Positions 44,461 through 56,800 are shown, counted from the first letter of the stretch. The stretch: 64,000 bases of DNA from Vibrio japonicus (GCF_024582835.1 NZ_CP102096.1:992001-1056000); one strand, 5' to 3'. The notes: generated from the letters alone by a model not told the origin. A program made the numbers and translations.

Positions 44461-45405
44461 ATGGGTAAGCTAGTTGACGGCATTTGGCATGATGTGTGGT
44501 ATGACACTAAGTCAAGTGGAGGCAAATTTGTACGTGAAGACGCTGGTTTTCGCGACTGGATAAAAAAAGAACCAGATGCAAAGTTTCAGCCAGAATCGGG
44601 TCGCTATCATTTGTATGTGTCGTTAGCTTGTCCATGGGCACATCGTACTCTTATTTTTCGTACACTTAAGAACTTAGAGAACCACATAGATGTGACCGTA
44701 GTGTGCCCTGACATGCTGAAAGAAGGCTGGCAAATGGGGCTCCCTGAACCACTGTTCGGTTATAAGCGTTTGCATCAAATATACACACACGCCAAACCTG
44801 ACTATACAGGGAGGGTGACCGTTCCCGTCCTCTGGGACAAAAAGTACAACACGATAGTCAGTAATGAGTCGTCTGAAATTATTCGGATGTTCAACTCTGA
44901 GTTTAATCACATCACTGGAAATACCAACGATTATTATCCGGAAGAGTTGCAAGGCTTGATTGAAGAGTGGAACCATTTTGTCTATTCAAACATCAATAAC
45001 GGTGTTTATCGCTGTGGTTTTGCGACGACGCAAGACGCTTACGAAGAGGCCTTTGAAGACCTGTTTTCAGCTTTAGATAAGCTAGACAGTCACTTAGCAA
45101 CCAGCCGCTACCTTGCCGGAGATGTACTGACAGAGGCAGATTGGCGATTGTTCACGACGTTGATTCGTTTTGATGCGGTGTATGTAGGGCATTTCAAATG
45201 CAATAAAAAGCGAATCCAAGACTATCCTAACTTGCAAGGTTACCTCAAAGAGTTGTACCAAGTGGAAGGCATCAAGAAAACCACGGATTTTTATCACATC
45301 AAGCGTCACTACTATTACAGCCATACGGGAATCAATCCGACGCAAGTGGTCCCAGCGGGGCCTGATCTAGATTTGGACACTCCGCATGGCAGAGAGGGCG
45401 TTTAA
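44461..45405 (+). CDS. yqjG: Glutathionyl-hydroquinone reductase
   Basis: 314 aa Xi-class glutathione transferase. The catalytic Cys lies in SLACPWAHRTLIF (about residue 63), WGFREPHLP-type and VPVLWDKKYNTIVSNESSEI complete the thioredoxin half, and a helical domain follows with YRCGFATTQDAYEEAFEDLF. Reduces glutathionyl-hydroquinones to hydroquinones using GSH. Closely similar to E. coli YqjG; monocistronic. Confidence 0.93.
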   Translation: MGKLVDGIWHDVWYDTKSSGGKFVREDAGFRDWIKKEPDAKFQPESGRYHLYVSLACPWAHRTLIFRTLKNLENHIDVTVVCPDMLKEGWQMGLPEPLFGYKRLHQIYTHAKPDYTGRVTVPVLWDKKYNTIVSNESSEIIRMFNSEFNHITGNTNDYYPEELQGLIEEWNHFVYSNINNGVYRCGFATTQDAYEEAFEDLFSALDKLDSHLATSRYLAGDVLTEADWRLFTTLIRFDAVYVGHFKCNKKRIQDYPNLQGYLKELYQVEGIKKTTDFYHIKRHYYYSHTGINPTQVVPAGPDLDLDTPHGREGV

Positions 45406-45543
45406 AAATATCCTAAGCTCGGTTTAACTTGGGCTACCCCGTAATTCTCCTGATTGGAACGATTGTACAACCTGACTCACAGATTAATCCTTGAAAGCTC
45501 CTAAACTGATGATTAGAGGGTAGTTATCTCGATTAGGAGCAAT

Positions 45544-46818
45544 ATGGATATCAGTGAATTTGTAGGTGGTGACAACCATATTTGGAACTTGTTTGTCTCT
45601 TTGTTACTTGGGGCGATCATTGGCACCCAACGTGGCTGGGTATTGAGGCATAGCATAGAAGGAAGCCGTGTTGCCGGGATCCGTACTTTTTCGTTAGTCA
45701 GCTTACTTGGTGGCCTGACGGCCATTCTTGCTCATATTTACACTCCTTTATTGATAGGCTTTGCGTTGGTTGCTCTTATCATGCTGGCTGGGATCGCGTA
45801 TATCATTCAGCAAAGAAGAAATACAAGCATAAGCATTACCGGTGTAGTAAGCCTGCTGATTACGTTTGTGATTGGCTGTTTGGCGTTATCCGGGCAGGCT
45901 GTGCTCGCCGCTTCAGCCGCTGTAATCACTGCTCTAGTATTGGATAATAAAAGAGAGCTGCATGACGCCCTGCAAAAACTTCAAGAGTACGAGCTGGATG
46001 CGGCGCTGCGATTGCTATTGATCTCGATTGTCTTCTTGCCACTGCTACCTAATCAGTCTTATGGGCCTTGGAAAGCTCTGAACCCATACCAGATTTGGTG
46101 GATGGTAGTGCTTATCGCCAGCATCTCTTTTATAGGCTATTTTGCTATCAAAATAGGTGGTGCGAAGCGGGGTGTATTGTTTACGTCTGTCTTCGCGGGG
46201 TTGAGCTCTTCAACAGCATTGACGTTACAATTCTCTCAGCTATCTAAAGAACAGCCTAATATTAGCTCATTGCTGGCAAGCGGCATTTTGCTAAGTTGTG
46301 GCACTATGTTTCCGCGTCTTGTGGTGATTTTGGCGGTATTAAATCCAGCGTTGGTTCAGTCATTATGGCCCGTGATGATGGCGATGATGGCGACGATGTA
46401 CTTGTTTGCATGGTGGATCTGGCGTGAAAGCGATGGTGAAAACATAGAACAGACCAACAACCAGAATAACCCATTGGCACTGAGATCCGCTGTCTTTTTT
46501 GGGGTGCTACTGGCGATTATTATGTTGTTGTCTCACGCGTTGTCTAATTGGTTTGGTGATACCGGTACGTTAGTGTTAGCTGCGGTCTCTGGCATTACGG
46601 ATGTGGATGCGATTTCGTTGGCGCTGGGCAGGCAAAGTACATTAACACTCTCTATTTCAACGGCTGTACTGGGGATATTGATGGCGTCTTCGGTCAATAC
46701 TTTAGTGAAAATGGGGATGGTGATTGTTATCGGTGATAAGGCTTTAGCACGCAAGTTATCACCCGCGATGCTGATGACCGTGCTCATTGGAGCTGCGGTA
46801 TTTGTGTTGGTTGAATAG
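45544..46818 (+). CDS. MgtC/SapB and DUF4010 membrane protein
   Basis: 424 aa. The N-terminal MgtC-like part (about residues 1-140: LLLGAIIGTQRGWVLRHSIE then VAGIRTFSLVSLLGGL) is followed by a DUF4010 domain (about 190-424: GLSSSTALTLQFSQLSKEQP, VSGITDVDAISLALGRQ). About twelve transmembrane segments. MgtC proteins modulate F-ATPase and Mg2+ homeostasis in some pathogens; function of this two-domain form is unknown. Confidence 0.87.
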   Translation: MDISEFVGGDNHIWNLFVSLLLGAIIGTQRGWVLRHSIEGSRVAGIRTFSLVSLLGGLTAILAHIYTPLLIGFALVALIMLAGIAYIIQQRRNTSISITGVVSLLITFVIGCLALSGQAVLAASAAVITALVLDNKRELHDALQKLQEYELDAALRLLLISIVFLPLLPNQSYGPWKALNPYQIWWMVVLIASISFIGYFAIKIGGAKRGVLFTSVFAGLSSSTALTLQFSQLSKEQPNISSLLASGILLSCGTMFPRLVVILAVLNPALVQSLWPVMMAMMATMYLFAWWIWRESDGENIEQTNNQNNPLALRSAVFFGVLLAIIMLLSHALSNWFGDTGTLVLAAVSGITDVDAISLALGRQSTLTLSISTAVLGILMASSVNTLVKMGMVIVIGDKALARKLSPAMLMTVLIGAAVFVLVE

Positions 46819-46845
46819 AAAAAGCCCTCGATGATTCGAGGGCTT
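46815..46845 (-). terminator. Terminator of ackA-pta
   Basis: Perfect 10-bp stem AAGCCCTCGA/TCGAGGGCTT with a 4-nt loop; read on the minus strand it is followed by TTTTTC. It lies between convergent stops and could also serve the MgtC/DUF4010 gene. Confidence 0.85.
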
Positions 46846-46873
46846 CAATACTTAAATCAGATTCGGAGAAGAA

Positions 46874-49018
46874 TTACTTCTGCTCTTGGTCTGCTTGAAT
46901 CGCGGTTAGTGCGATTGTGTACACGATGTCGTCGACTAGTGCACCACGAGACAGATCGTTAACTGGCTTGCGCATGCCTTGCAGCATTGGACCGATAGAT
47001 ACTAGATCAGCTGAACGTTGTACTGCTTTGTAAGTCGTGTTACCAGTGTTTAGGTCTGGGAATACGAATACTGTCGCTTTACCTGCTACTGGAGAGTTTG
47101 GCGCTTTAGACGCAGCAACGTTTTCCATGATAGCAGCGTCGTACTGTAGAGGACCGTCAATGATCAGATCAGGACGTTTCTCTTGAGCCAGTTTTGTTGC
47201 TTCACGTACTTTATCAACGTCTGCACCCTTACCAGATTCACCAGTAGAGTAAGAGATCATTGCAACGCGTGGTTCGATACCAAATGCCGCTGCAGAGTCA
47301 GCAGATTGGATAGCGATTTCAGCCAGCTGTTCAGCCGTTGGGTCTGGGTTGATTGCACAGTCACCGTAAACCAGTACTTGATCAGGCAGAAGCATGAAGA
47401 ATACTGAGGATACGATAGACGCGTTTGGTGCAGTCTTAATGATTTGGAACGGAGGAACGATAGTGTTCGCAGTCGTATGAACCGCACCAGAAACTAGGCC
47501 GTCCACTTCGTTGTTCTCAAGCATCATTGTGCCAAGGAATACAGAATCTTGTAGTTTCTCGCGAGCCACAACCTCAGTCATGCCTTTCGCACCACGTAGC
47601 TCAACAAGACGAGCAACGTAGTTTTCGCGTACAGAATCTGCATCGATGATCGTAACACCTGCACCTAGCTCAACGCCTTGTTGCGCTGCTACACGTTTGA
47701 TTTCTTTAGGGTTACCTAGAAGCACACATTCTGCAATGCCGCGCTCAGCACAAATTGCTGCCGCTTTCACTGTACGTGGCTCGTCACCTTCAGGAAGAAC
47801 GATACGTTTGCCCGCTTTACGCGCGTATTCAGTTAGCTGGTAACGGAATGCTGGTGGGCTTAGACGACGAGACTTCTGAGTCCCCTCTGTCATAGACTCG
47901 ATCCAGTTACCGTCGATGTGGCTTGCTACGTGCTCGTTGATAAACTCGATACGCTCTTTGTCGTCTGCAGGCACTTCTAGGCTGAAGCTTTGTAGGTTCA
48001 AAGACGTCTGCCAAGTGTTACCGTGTGCTTTGAAGATTGGCAGGCCAGTATCAAAGGCTGGCTTACAAAGACCCACGATCTCTTCTGGCATGTCGTAGCC
48101 GCCAGTTAGAAGTACAGCACCGATGTCAACGCCGTTCATTGCCGCAAGAGAAGCTGCAACGATTACGTCTGGGCGGTCTGCTGACGTTACTAGTAGTGAG
48201 CCTGGTTTGAAATGTTCGATCATGTGAGGCAGAGAACGTGCACAGAACGTGATGCTCTTGATACGACGTGTCTTAATATCGCCTTCGTTGATCACTTCAG
48301 CTTTCAGGTGCTTCGCCATGTCTACTGCACGAGTAGCAATTAGGTCGATGCTCCAAGGCACACAGCCAAGTACACGAATTGGAGAAGTGTTGAAGATTTC
48401 CATCACTTTCATTTCGTTTTGCTTCGCGCTGTCTGCATCATCGAAGATTTCAGATAGGTCAGGGCGAGTACGACCTGCTTCATCCACTGGTGCGTTCAGT
48501 TTGTTGATGATGACGCCAGAGATGTTTTTGTTCTTAGTGCCACCGAAGTTAGAACATGCCACTTCGATACGCTCTTTAAGCTGTGCCGGGTTATCAGTAC
48601 CAGGAGTCGCAACAAGAACGATTTCAGCACCCAGAGTCGCTGCAATTTCAGCGTTCACTTGGTTTGCAAATGGATGCTTACGAGTAGGTACAAGACCTTC
48701 AATTAGCGTTACGTCAGCATCTTTGTTGATTTGGTTGTAGCGCTCTACTACTGTTTCCAGTAGTTCGTCCATGTTGTCGTTACCGATTAGAGAATCAGCA
48801 ACTGACATAGGCATCGGTTCGCCAATCTTGATATCGCTGTTAACACCGATCACTGTTGAAGTCAGATCAGGTTGTTCATTGCCAGTACGCGGCTGAGAGA
48901 TAGGCTTGTAGAAAGAAACGTTAACGCCTTTGCGCTCCATTGCGCGAACAACACCCATGCTTACGCTAGTAAGACCAACACCAGCACTTGCAGGGATAAG
49001 CATAATAGTACGAGACAT
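46874..49018 (-). CDS. pta: Phosphate acetyltransferase
   Basis: 714 aa, the long Pta type: an N-terminal P-loop-like domain ([20 protein letters not shown]), a DRTGG domain, and the C-terminal PTA_PTB catalytic domain from about residue 385 ([18 protein letters not shown]). Interconverts acetyl-CoA and acetyl phosphate. It is 116 bp downstream of ackA and co-transcribed. Confidence 0.97.
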   Translation of the reverse strand: MSRTIMLIPASAGVGLTSVSMGVVRAMERKGVNVSFYKPISQPRTGNEQPDLTSTVIGVNSDIKIGEPMPMSVADSLIGNDNMDELLETVVERYNQINKDADVTLIEGLVPTRKHPFANQVNAEIAATLGAEIVLVATPGTDNPAQLKERIEVACSNFGGTKNKNISGVIINKLNAPVDEAGRTRPDLSEIFDDADSAKQNEMKVMEIFNTSPIRVLGCVPWSIDLIATRAVDMAKHLKAEVINEGDIKTRRIKSITFCARSLPHMIEHFKPGSLLVTSADRPDVIVAASLAAMNGVDIGAVLLTGGYDMPEEIVGLCKPAFDTGLPIFKAHGNTWQTSLNLQSFSLEVPADDKERIEFINEHVASHIDGNWIESMTEGTQKSRRLSPPAFRYQLTEYARKAGKRIVLPEGDEPRTVKAAAICAERGIAECVLLGNPKEIKRVAAQQGVELGAGVTIIDADSVRENYVARLVELRGAKGMTEVVAREKLQDSVFLGTMMLENNEVDGLVSGAVHTTANTIVPPFQIIKTAPNASIVSSVFFMLLPDQVLVYGDCAINPDPTAEQLAEIAIQSADSAAAFGIEPRVAMISYSTGESGKGADVDKVREATKLAQEKRPDLIIDGPLQYDAAIMENVAASKAPNSPVAGKATVFVFPDLNTGNTTYKAVQRSADLVSIGPMLQGMRKPVNDLSRGALVDDIVYTIALTAIQADQEQK

Positions 49019-49134
49019 TCGTAGAATACCTTTAGCTATTGGGAGAAAAGCTCAACTGCGTATTCCTTGGATTGGAATAGGAGTTAAGCCCCAGTAAGAA
49101 CACCGGCTGGCACTAGGCCAACCGGTTGAGTCAA

Positions 49135-50331
49135 TTAAAGCGCTGCTAGACGAGCAGTGTCTTCAGCAATAACTAGCTCTTCGTTTGTAGAGATAACCAT
49201 TGCAGGGATGCGGCTATCTGCAGTTGTGATAGTGCCTTCGCCGCCGAAACGTGCTTTAAGGTTCGCTTCACCATCAACTTCGATACCGAATACGCCAAGA
49301 CGGTTTAGAACCATTTCACGGATTGGGCCTGAGTTCTCACCGATACCACCAGTGAATACGATCGCGTCTAGACGACCTTCTAGAGTTGCAGTGTAACCCG
49401 CTACGTACTTAGCTAGACGGTGACAGAATACGTCCATCGCGCGAGTTGCTTCTTCTTTTTGGCCGTAGTTGTCTTCAACGAAACGACAGTCAGAAGTCAC
49501 TTCAGTCAGACCTTGTAGACCAGACTCTTTAGTTAGCATCGTGTTGATTTGATCAACAGAGTAACCTAGCGCGTCGTGTAGGTGGAAGATGATCGCAGGA
49601 TCGATGTCACCACAACGAGTACCCATTACTAGACCTTCAAGTGGAGTTAGACCCATAGAAGTATCTACAGATTTACCGTTCTTGATTGCACATACAGATG
49701 CACCGTTACCTAGGTGGCAGTTGATGATGTTTAGTTCATCAGCAGGCTTACCTAGACGCTCAGCTGCTTCGCGAGCGATGAATAGGTGAGAAGTACCGTG
49801 CATACCGTAACGACGGATGCCGTTCTCTTTGTATAGTTTGTATGGAAGTGCGTATAGGTACGCTTCTTCTGGCATTGTTTGGTGGAATGCAGTGTCGAAT
49901 ACTGCAGACATTGGTAGGCCAGGGAATGCTTTTTGAGCTGCTTTGATACCGATGATCGCTGCTGGGTTGTGAAGAGGTGCTAGAGTTGCACAGTCTTCGA
50001 TACCTTGTAGTACCTCGTCAGTGATAAGCACTGATTGAGTGAATTTCTCGCCGCCGTGTACAACGCGGTGACCAACAGCTTTTAGCTGCTCTGCAAGTTC
50101 TGGCTTAGAAGCAAGAATAGTTTCAACGATGAAAGATAGAGCTTCATCGTGTGCAGCGCCTTCGCCTAATTGTGCTTCGTGCTTGCCATCAAGTTTCCAC
50201 TTGATACGTGCTTCAGGAAGGTGAAGACATTCAGCAAGACCTGTTAGGTGCTCGTCGCCATTTGCTGCATCAACAATAGCGAACTTAAGAGAAGAACTAC
50301 CGCAGTTTAAAACTAAAACTAGCTTAGACAT
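49135..50331 (-). CDS. ackA: Acetate kinase
   Basis: 398 aa. ASKHA kinase: [15 protein letters not shown] at the N-terminus, [35 protein letters not shown] and [12 protein letters not shown]. Converts acetyl phosphate and ADP to acetate and ATP. First gene of ackA-pta; controls the acetyl-phosphate pool. Confidence 0.97.
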   Translation of the reverse strand: MSKLVLVLNCGSSSLKFAIVDAANGDEHLTGLAECLHLPEARIKWKLDGKHEAQLGEGAAHDEALSFIVETILASKPELAEQLKAVGHRVVHGGEKFTQSVLITDEVLQGIEDCATLAPLHNPAAIIGIKAAQKAFPGLPMSAVFDTAFHQTMPEEAYLYALPYKLYKENGIRRYGMHGTSHLFIAREAAERLGKPADELNIINCHLGNGASVCAIKNGKSVDTSMGLTPLEGLVMGTRCGDIDPAIIFHLHDALGYSVDQINTMLTKESGLQGLTEVTSDCRFVEDNYGQKEEATRAMDVFCHRLAKYVAGYTATLEGRLDAIVFTGGIGENSGPIREMVLNRLGVFGIEVDGEANLKARFGGEGTITTADSRIPAMVISTNEELVIAEDTARLAAL

Positions 50332-50694
50332 GAGTGACTACCTGTTATTCGTCTGATTGAAATCAATCAGTAAGGATGAAAATTAATCACAAGAATAGTC
50401 GATGCTGAAAATAGCGCGTACTAATCTTGGTCAAAAAAACTTCTAATTCCGTCTAATTATGACCGTGGTGATTCCAAATCACCGCGTTTGCATCCTTGCA
50501 GATAGGTCTCAATAGTTGCTTATCTGCTAAATAACAGCAACAATGAGAGAGTAGGTCTGCAAAGGATAACGATAAGCGCCAATGATAACAAAAAATTTTT
50601 GAAAGAATATTAACTTTTATCATTTTTTTATGTTTTTAGTTTAATCTTTCAATTTTATTTTAGTTGCAGCCCGAAGTTATAGAGTGAGAGTTGT
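50332..50694. other. Divergent promoter region of ackA and yfbV
   Basis: 363 bp, very AT-rich toward yfbV. No gene on either strand; promoters of both genes are expected but not assigned. Confidence 0.6.
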
Positions 50695-51147
50695 ATGAGT
50701 AACAAAGTCGGATTAGTTCATAGCCTACGCAATGGGCAGAAGTACATGGATACTTGGCCAATGCGAAAGGAGCTCAACTTACTGTTTCCAGAGCAACGTA
50801 TTATTAAAGCGACTCGCTTTGGGATTAAAGTCATGCCCGCCATTGCCGCAATCAGTGTGTTGACTCAAATGGTGTTCAATAACTACCAGTCAATGCCGCA
50901 GACGGTCATCATTGCTTTGTTTGCGATCAGCATGCCTATTCAAGGAATGTGGTGGTTGGGGAACCGAGCGAATACCCAGTTACCGCCCTCATTGGCGGGA
51001 TGGTATCGAGAGCTTCACCAAAAAATTGTTGAGAGCGGATTCGCGCTAGAGCCTATGAAATCACGCCCTAGGTATAAAGAGTTAGCGCAAATTTTAAATC
51101 GAGCTTTCAGGCAATTAGACAAAGCATCACTGGAACGCTGGTTTTAG
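50695..51147 (+). CDS. yfbV: YfbV/UPF0208 membrane protein
   Basis: 150 aa (E. coli 151). DUF412: [20 protein letters not shown] and [20 protein letters not shown], two transmembrane helices, then [20 protein letters not shown]. In E. coli YfbV limits the reach of MatP on the Ter macrodomain. Adjacent to ackA as in E. coli. Confidence 0.95.
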   Translation: MSNKVGLVHSLRNGQKYMDTWPMRKELNLLFPEQRIIKATRFGIKVMPAIAAISVLTQMVFNNYQSMPQTVIIALFAISMPIQGMWWLGNRANTQLPPSLAGWYRELHQKIVESGFALEPMKSRPRYKELAQILNRAFRQLDKASLERWF

Positions 51148-51235
51148 TCAGTAGGGAACACCTAACAGAAAACGTTCCAGTACAGAAAAAATAGACAAGC
51201 ACTCACAAAAGTTGAGCGCCTGCTTGCGTCTAAAC

Positions 51236-52360
51236 TTAGCTGAACATAGAAATCGCTTTTACTGGGTCGACATATTCTAAGTTGAACCCTTCGGCAACTT
51301 CTTTACACGTCACTTTCCCATGAATCACGTTCAGGCCTTCTAGCAAACCTTTGTCTTCTAGGAGCGCGTCACGGTAGCCCTTATTGGCGAGTTTAACGAT
51401 ATAAGGTAGCGTCGCGTTGTTTAGAGCGAAAGTCGATGTGCGGGCAACAGCCCCGGGCATATTCGCCACACAGTAATGTACAACATCATCAACAATATAG
51501 GTTGGATCCGCGTGCGTTGTTGCGTGAGACGTTTCAAAACAACCACCTTGGTCTATGGCAACATCCACCACCGCTGCCCCTGGTTTCATTCTAGAGACGT
51601 GCTCTTTGGTGACGAGTTTAGGAGCGGCAGCGCCAGGGATTAAAACTGCACCGATGACTAAGTCTGCTTCGAGAACGTGTTTTTCTATTGCGTCGTCAGT
51701 AGAGTAAACGATTTTTGCATGACCCTGGAATTCTTCATCCAAACGGCGTAATGTGTCAACGTTGCGGTCAAGTATCGTCACATCGGCGCGAAGGCCAATC
51801 GCCATACGCGCTGCATTTGCGCCAACAACACCGCCTCCAATGATGACGACTTTCGCGGGTGCAACGCCGGGAACACCTCCTAGGAGCAAACCACAACCTC
51901 CTCGAGACTTCTCTAAAGTTTGTGCACCTGCTTGAATAGACATGCGACCGGCAACCTCAGACATTGGTGCTAGCAGTGGTAAGCGGCCCATATTATCTGT
52001 TACAGTTTCATATGCTATACAGACAGCTTTGCTCTTGATTAGCTCTTCAGTTTGTGGAAAATCTGGAGCTAGGTGCAAATAGGTAAATAAAATTTGCCCC
52101 TCGCGAAGCATAGCTCGCTCGATTGATTGAGGTTCTTTTACCTTAACTATCATTTCTGCTGTGGCAAATACCTCAGCGGCAGTAGGAAGTATGGATGCGC
52201 CTACAGCGATGTAATCATCGTCTGAAAAACCGATGCCTGCACCAGCATTTGTTTCTACAAAAATTTGGTGGCCGTGAGATACGAGTTCTCGAACGCTGGC
52301 AGGGACCAAGCCTACACGGTATTCATGGTTCTTGATTTCCTTTGGTACGCCAATGATCAT
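51236..52360 (-). CDS. ald: Alanine dehydrogenase
   Basis: 374 aa. Typical N-terminal [20 protein letters not shown], Rossmann domain [20 protein letters not shown], and catalytic Lys/His in VKVKEPQ and TYLHLAPD. Deaminates L-alanine to pyruvate with NAD. Divergent from lrp over an AT-rich 174-bp region, so Lrp control is likely. Confidence 0.96.
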   Translation of the reverse strand: MIIGVPKEIKNHEYRVGLVPASVRELVSHGHQIFVETNAGAGIGFSDDDYIAVGASILPTAAEVFATAEMIVKVKEPQSIERAMLREGQILFTYLHLAPDFPQTEELIKSKAVCIAYETVTDNMGRLPLLAPMSEVAGRMSIQAGAQTLEKSRGGCGLLLGGVPGVAPAKVVIIGGGVVGANAARMAIGLRADVTILDRNVDTLRRLDEEFQGHAKIVYSTDDAIEKHVLEADLVIGAVLIPGAAAPKLVTKEHVSRMKPGAAVVDVAIDQGGCFETSHATTHADPTYIVDDVVHYCVANMPGAVARTSTFALNNATLPYIVKLANKGYRDALLEDKGLLEGLNVIHGKVTCKEVAEGFNLEYVDPVKAISMFS

Positions 52361-52534
52361 CCTGACTCCTTAGTTGTATGTGAGTTGAAAAATCAGTTCA
52401 TAGTTGTAAAGGCTATCGAGTAGGGTATTGTTGGACGTATATCTAGTGTAGGTGTGATGTAATAAAATTTGATACTAAATATTAAAAAGTTGTAGTATAT
52501 ATTTTTGCAAGGAAGTAATAAGGTGGGATAATAA
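52361..52534. promoter_or_regulatory. Shared ald/lrp control region
   Basis: 174 bp, strongly AT-rich (for example AATAAAATTTGATACTAAAT), between divergent starts. Lrp-type regulators bind AT-rich degenerate sites; specific operators cannot be assigned by eye. Confidence 0.5.
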
Positions 52535-53029
52535 ATGGCAGACAACAATAAGAAGCCGTCCAAGGATTTAGACCGTATCGATCGTAACATTCTCAATGAG
52601 TTACAGAAAGATGGTCGTATTTCGAATGTAGAATTATCTAAGCGTGTTGGACTATCTCCGACACCGTGTTTAGAGCGTGTACGCCGTTTGGATCGCCAAG
52701 GATATATTACAGGGTATACAGCGTTGCTGAACCCTCAATATCTGGATGCATCACTACTTGTATTCGTTGAAATTACATTAAATCGTGGTGCACCAGACGT
52801 ATTTGAACAGTTTAATACTGCAGTTCAAAAACTCGACGATATTCAAGAGTGCCACCTAGTTTCAGGTGATTTTGATTACTTGTTGAAAACGCGCGTATCA
52901 GATATGAGTGCTTATCGTAAGTTACTTGGGGATACCTTACTGCGTTTACCTGGTGTGAATGACACCCGTACTTACGTAGTAATGGAAGAAGTGAAGCAAA
53001 CTAACCAGTTAGTGATAAAGACACGTTAA
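52535..53029 (+). CDS. lrp: Leucine-responsive regulatory protein
   Basis: 164 aa, matching E. coli Lrp length: LDRIDRNILNELQKDGRISN, HTH VELSKRVGLSPTPCLERVRR, and the RAM domain ECHLVSGDFDYLLKTRVSDM. Global regulator of amino-acid metabolism. Lies directly upstream of ftsK as in E. coli. Confidence 0.97.
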   Translation: MADNNKKPSKDLDRIDRNILNELQKDGRISNVELSKRVGLSPTPCLERVRRLDRQGYITGYTALLNPQYLDASLLVFVEITLNRGAPDVFEQFNTAVQKLDDIQECHLVSGDFDYLLKTRVSDMSAYRKLLGDTLLRLPGVNDTRTYVVMEEVKQTNQLVIKTR

Positions 53030-53105
53030 TTCACTTCAGTTTCGAATACCTTTCGATATTCTGACTTTATGTAATTGGGTTTTATGCCCTGATATGGTTA
53101 AATCG

Positions 53106-53143
53106 ATAGTCCGAGTGGCAATGCCGCTCGGACTATTTTTTTT
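53106..53143 (+). terminator. Terminator of lrp
   Basis: Perfect 10-bp stem ATAGTCCGAG/CTCGGACTAT with an 11-nt loop and eight Ts. Confidence 0.93.
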
Positions 53144-53168
53144 CCTACATTTCTAAGATAAGTTGGCT

Positions 53169-56159
53169 ATGTTCAAAGAGAACAGAATTAAAGTTGAAAC
53201 AATAATCAAAACTGGTGAAGAGCCTCAGTCTTCCCGTTTGTCTGGTCCACAGCGAATTAAAGAGTGCATGCTTATCGTTATTGTGCTGCTCTCTATCTTG
53301 TTGTCTGTCGCACTTCTGACATTTAGCCCAGCCGATCCATCTTGGTCTCAGACTGCGTGGGGAGCGGACGTCGAAAACGCTGGTGGCCTTTTAGGTGCTT
53401 GGCTTGCCGACACGCTGTTCTTTACCTTTGGTTCTTTAGCATATCCGATCCCTTTTATTATCACCGTGGCAGCGTGGGTCGTACTGAGAAAACGAGGCGA
53501 AGATGAATCCATAGACTTGATGTTGTGGGGAACGCGTTTACTTGGCTTGACCATATTGATATTAACCAGTTGTGGTCTGGCTGATATCAACTTCGACGAT
53601 ATCTGGTATTTCTCCTCAGGAGGCGTAATAGGGGATGTACTGACGACTCTGTCTCTTCCAACATTCAACGTGCTGGGCACAACACTTGTACTGCTGTTTC
53701 TTTGGGGAGCGGGTTTGACACTACTGACGGGTATATCGTGGTTGACGATTGTCGATTGGCTGGGTGATAAAGCCATATCACTCTTTACTGGGTTGGTAAA
53801 TAAACTCCGTGGAGAGCGTGAAGAAGTATATGAGCCCCAGCTGACTACACCAGAGCCTTCTAGGTTAAAAGAACAGGAGCCTATAGAGCCGACTACTGCT
53901 TTTGATGCGAAGCCAGAAGTAGAGCGCGAGCCTCAGCGCAGATTTAATATCCATGTGCCTGAAGAGCGTAAAGAGCCTGTCTTTTCAGGCGTGCCTGTAG
54001 TCGAAGACAATACTCCAGTAACAGCTGCACCACCTGTAGCACATACAACACCAGTGACACCTGTGGTTCCAGTAGAGCGAGTACAACAAGCATCAGTGGA
54101 ACCAATTTACACCAAGCCGAATCTAGAGGTTGAGCCTACGCCTTCCTATCATGAAGAACCGCTTATGGAGCGTACTCACCAGCTTGGAGCCACCATTGAA
54201 GAGTTAGAGGCTGCCGCGCAGTCTGAAGAAGATTTTCCTCAGCAAATGGACGACTATCCACAGGAATATATGGCTTCTCAAGAGGAATATTTCGGTGAAG
54301 TGGATAATGATTACCAGCCTGATAGATCTCAAGAGGTCGATGTTGCCCAATCTTTACCTTGGGTAGATTCACAGTCAGACGTTGTAGCAGACGATACTCA
54401 ACCTGTTATTGAGCCTCAAAGCCTAGACGAAATCACGTCTAATATTGAACCCGATCCTGTTCATCAAGAGCCTGTGATTTCAACGTTTGACGTTGCAGAG
54501 GAAGAAATCGAACGATCGGCCAGTGTTGACGTGGAAGAAGTGACAGAGCAGGACAAAGACGTTTCTGCCTTCCAGAATATCGTTGCAGATGCGCAAGCGA
54601 ACGCAGTCGCTCAACGTAACCCATTCTTAGTACAGCAAGATACTAATCTACCCAAGCCAAAAGAGCCTATGCCGACGCTTGAGCTCCTTTATCACCCGGA
54701 GAAGCGCGAGAACTTCATTGATCGCGATGCGCTGGAAGAGATTGCGCGTCTAGTAGAAGCGAAACTTGCAGACTACAAGATTAAAGCAGAAGTGGTGGAT
54801 ATTTTCCCTGGGCCAGTCATTACGCGCTTTGAATTGGATCTTGCGCCGGGTGTGAAAGTTAGCCGAATTTCTGGGCTATCAATGGACTTGGCGCGTTCTC
54901 TTTCTGCCATGGCAGTACGAGTTGTTGAGGTGATTCCGGGCAAGCCGTATGTTGGCCTTGAACTGCCAAATATGAGCCGCCAGACCGTATACTTCTCTGA
55001 TGTTGTGGGAAGCCAACAATTTATTGAAGCGAAATCCCCGACTACCGTTGTCCTCGGACAAGATATCGCGGGTGAAGCTGTCGTGGCTGATCTGTCAAAA
55101 ATGCCGCATGTTCTTGTAGCAGGTACGACAGGCTCAGGTAAGTCGGTTGGTGTTAACGTAATGATTCTGAGTATGCTTTACAAAGCAACCCCAGAAGAAG
55201 TGCGCTTCATTATGATTGACCCTAAGATGTTGGAACTTTCCATTTATGAAGGTATTCCACACCTGTTATCAGAAGTCGTCACGGACATGAAAGACGCGTC
55301 GAATGCACTACGCTGGTGTGTGGGAGAGATGGAACGCCGCTATAAGCTGATGTCAGCATTGGGCGTGCGAAATATCAAAGGTTTTAACGACAAACTCAAA
55401 ATGGCGGCAGAGGCAGGGCATCCGATTCACGACCCACTATGGCAGCCGGGTGATAGTATGGATGAGTATCCGCCGTTGCTAGAAAAACTGCCGTACATCG
55501 TTGTGGTCGTCGACGAGTTTGCAGATCTTATGATGGTTGTTGGTAAGAAGGTTGAAGAGTTGATTGCACGACTCGCGCAAAAAGCGCGTGCAGCGGGTAT
55601 TCACTTGATTCTTGCGACTCAGCGTCCTTCTGTTGATGTGATCACTGGCTTGATTAAAGCTAACATCCCAACGCGTGTGGCATTTACCGTTTCAACAAAA
55701 ACGGACTCGCGCACCATTCTAGACCAAGGCGGCGCAGAATCGCTGCTGGGCATGGGTGACATGCTTTATCTACCACCAGGTTCTAGCCACACAATTCGTG
55801 TTCACGGTGCGTTTGCATCTGATGATGATGTTCATGCTGTGGTGAACAACTGGAAAGCGCGTGGTAAGCCAAATTACATTGACGAAATCACTCATGGCGA
55901 TCAAGGCCCTGAAGCATTACTTCCGGGTGAGAAACCTGAAGGGGATGAGGAGATGGATCCGCTGTTCGATCAAGTGGTTGAACACGTTGTTCAATCTCGA
56001 CGTGGTTCTGTTTCTGGTGTTCAGCGCCGCTTTAAAATTGGCTATAACCGCGCTGCGCGAATCGTCGAGCAGTTGGAGTCACAAGGTATTGTTAGTGCCC
56101 CGGGCCACAATGGTAACCGTGAAGTATTAGCTCCGGCTCCAGGCCGAGATATGAACTAA
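53169..56159 (+). CDS. ftsK: DNA translocase FtsK
   Basis: 996 aa from the ATG at 53169. N-terminal membrane domain with four to five helices (to about residue 210), an acidic Pro/Glu-rich linker (about 215-500), and the C-terminal motor: Walker [13 protein letters not shown] (about residue 655), Walker [16 protein letters not shown] (about 777), and the KOPS-reading gamma domain [20 protein letters not shown] at the end. Couples septation to dif-site resolution by XerCD. The linker is shorter than in E. coli (1329 aa). Confidence 0.97.
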   Translation: MFKENRIKVETIIKTGEEPQSSRLSGPQRIKECMLIVIVLLSILLSVALLTFSPADPSWSQTAWGADVENAGGLLGAWLADTLFFTFGSLAYPIPFIITVAAWVVLRKRGEDESIDLMLWGTRLLGLTILILTSCGLADINFDDIWYFSSGGVIGDVLTTLSLPTFNVLGTTLVLLFLWGAGLTLLTGISWLTIVDWLGDKAISLFTGLVNKLRGEREEVYEPQLTTPEPSRLKEQEPIEPTTAFDAKPEVEREPQRRFNIHVPEERKEPVFSGVPVVEDNTPVTAAPPVAHTTPVTPVVPVERVQQASVEPIYTKPNLEVEPTPSYHEEPLMERTHQLGATIEELEAAAQSEEDFPQQMDDYPQEYMASQEEYFGEVDNDYQPDRSQEVDVAQSLPWVDSQSDVVADDTQPVIEPQSLDEITSNIEPDPVHQEPVISTFDVAEEEIERSASVDVEEVTEQDKDVSAFQNIVADAQANAVAQRNPFLVQQDTNLPKPKEPMPTLELLYHPEKRENFIDRDALEEIARLVEAKLADYKIKAEVVDIFPGPVITRFELDLAPGVKVSRISGLSMDLARSLSAMAVRVVEVIPGKPYVGLELPNMSRQTVYFSDVVGSQQFIEAKSPTTVVLGQDIAGEAVVADLSKMPHVLVAGTTGSGKSVGVNVMILSMLYKATPEEVRFIMIDPKMLELSIYEGIPHLLSEVVTDMKDASNALRWCVGEMERRYKLMSALGVRNIKGFNDKLKMAAEAGHPIHDPLWQPGDSMDEYPPLLEKLPYIVVVVDEFADLMMVVGKKVEELIARLAQKARAAGIHLILATQRPSVDVITGLIKANIPTRVAFTVSTKTDSRTILDQGGAESLLGMGDMLYLPPGSSHTIRVHGAFASDDDVHAVVNNWKARGKPNYIDEITHGDQGPEALLPGEKPEGDEEMDPLFDQVVEHVVQSRRGSVSGVQRRFKIGYNRAARIVEQLESQGIVSAPGHNGNREVLAPAPGRDMN

Positions 56160-56183
56160 CTCAACTCAAACAAGTAAAGTAAG

Positions 56184-56210
56184 AAGCGCAGGAATTCCTG
56201 CGCTTTTTTT
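56184..56210 (+). terminator. Terminator of ftsK
   Basis: AAGCGCAGG/CCTGCGCTT perfect 9-bp stem with AATT loop and seven Ts. Unlike E. coli, no lolA follows. Confidence 0.92.
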
Positions 56211-56235
56211 GTACTTAAAAGAAGAGAGCCAACAA

Positions 56236-56754
56236 TTATTTGTTCTTGGCAAATTGAGAAACAACAATGACAGCCAAGGCAATAAGATTTGCAGCGAAAA
56301 TAACCACCAACCATTGCGGCATAGAGAGTGTGAGAAACTGCCACACAATCTTGCTGCAATCGCCATACGCTTCAAACAGCCAAGGAGCCCATTGGTTGAG
56401 TGGCGCCCAGCTTGGGAAGGTTACAAACAAATCGCAAGTCGCAAATGGCGATGGGTTAAATTGATAATCCACGTGCTGTAAAGACAGTGCTAAACCCTTA
56501 TAGGCGCTTGCTCCCCAAACCGCAAAACCAGACCATCTTACAAGAGGGTTTTGCGGGGCAATCAAACCAATAAGCGCCGCAGCACCAATGCCTAGCATTG
56601 CGATTCTCTCGTATATACACATGACACATGGCGCAAGCATCATAACGTGTTGAAAGAATAGAGCGCATGCTTCAAAAAACACGACAAAGATGAGTAGTAA
56701 TAGCCAAGATAGTCGGCCTTGCGAAAACGTTTTAAGTGCGGAAAGAATATTCAC
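56236..56754 (-). CDS. dsbB: Disulfide bond formation protein B
   Basis: 172 aa, GTG start at 56754 with AGGA upstream. Four transmembrane helices; first redox pair in APCVMCIYERIAM and the second pair in the periplasmic loop (FATCDLF and YGDCSKI). Ubiquinone-linked oxidant of DsbA. Confidence 0.95.
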   Translation of the reverse strand: MNILSALKTFSQGRLSWLLLLIFVVFFEACALFFQHVMMLAPCVMCIYERIAMLGIGAAALIGLIAPQNPLVRWSGFAVWGASAYKGLALSLQHVDYQFNPSPFATCDLFVTFPSWAPLNQWAPWLFEAYGDCSKIVWQFLTLSMPQWLVVIFAANLIALAVIVVSQFAKNK

Positions 56755-56766
56755 AGAGGTGTCCTA

Positions 56767-56800
56767 GTAATAAAAAAAGCTCTGACATATCAGAGCTTTT
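56767..56800 (-). terminator. Terminator of nhaB
   Basis: Perfect 11-bp stem AAAAGCTCTGA/TCAGAGCTTTT with a 4-nt loop and, read on the minus strand, a T run. Lies downstream of nhaB and upstream of dsbB. Confidence 0.88.
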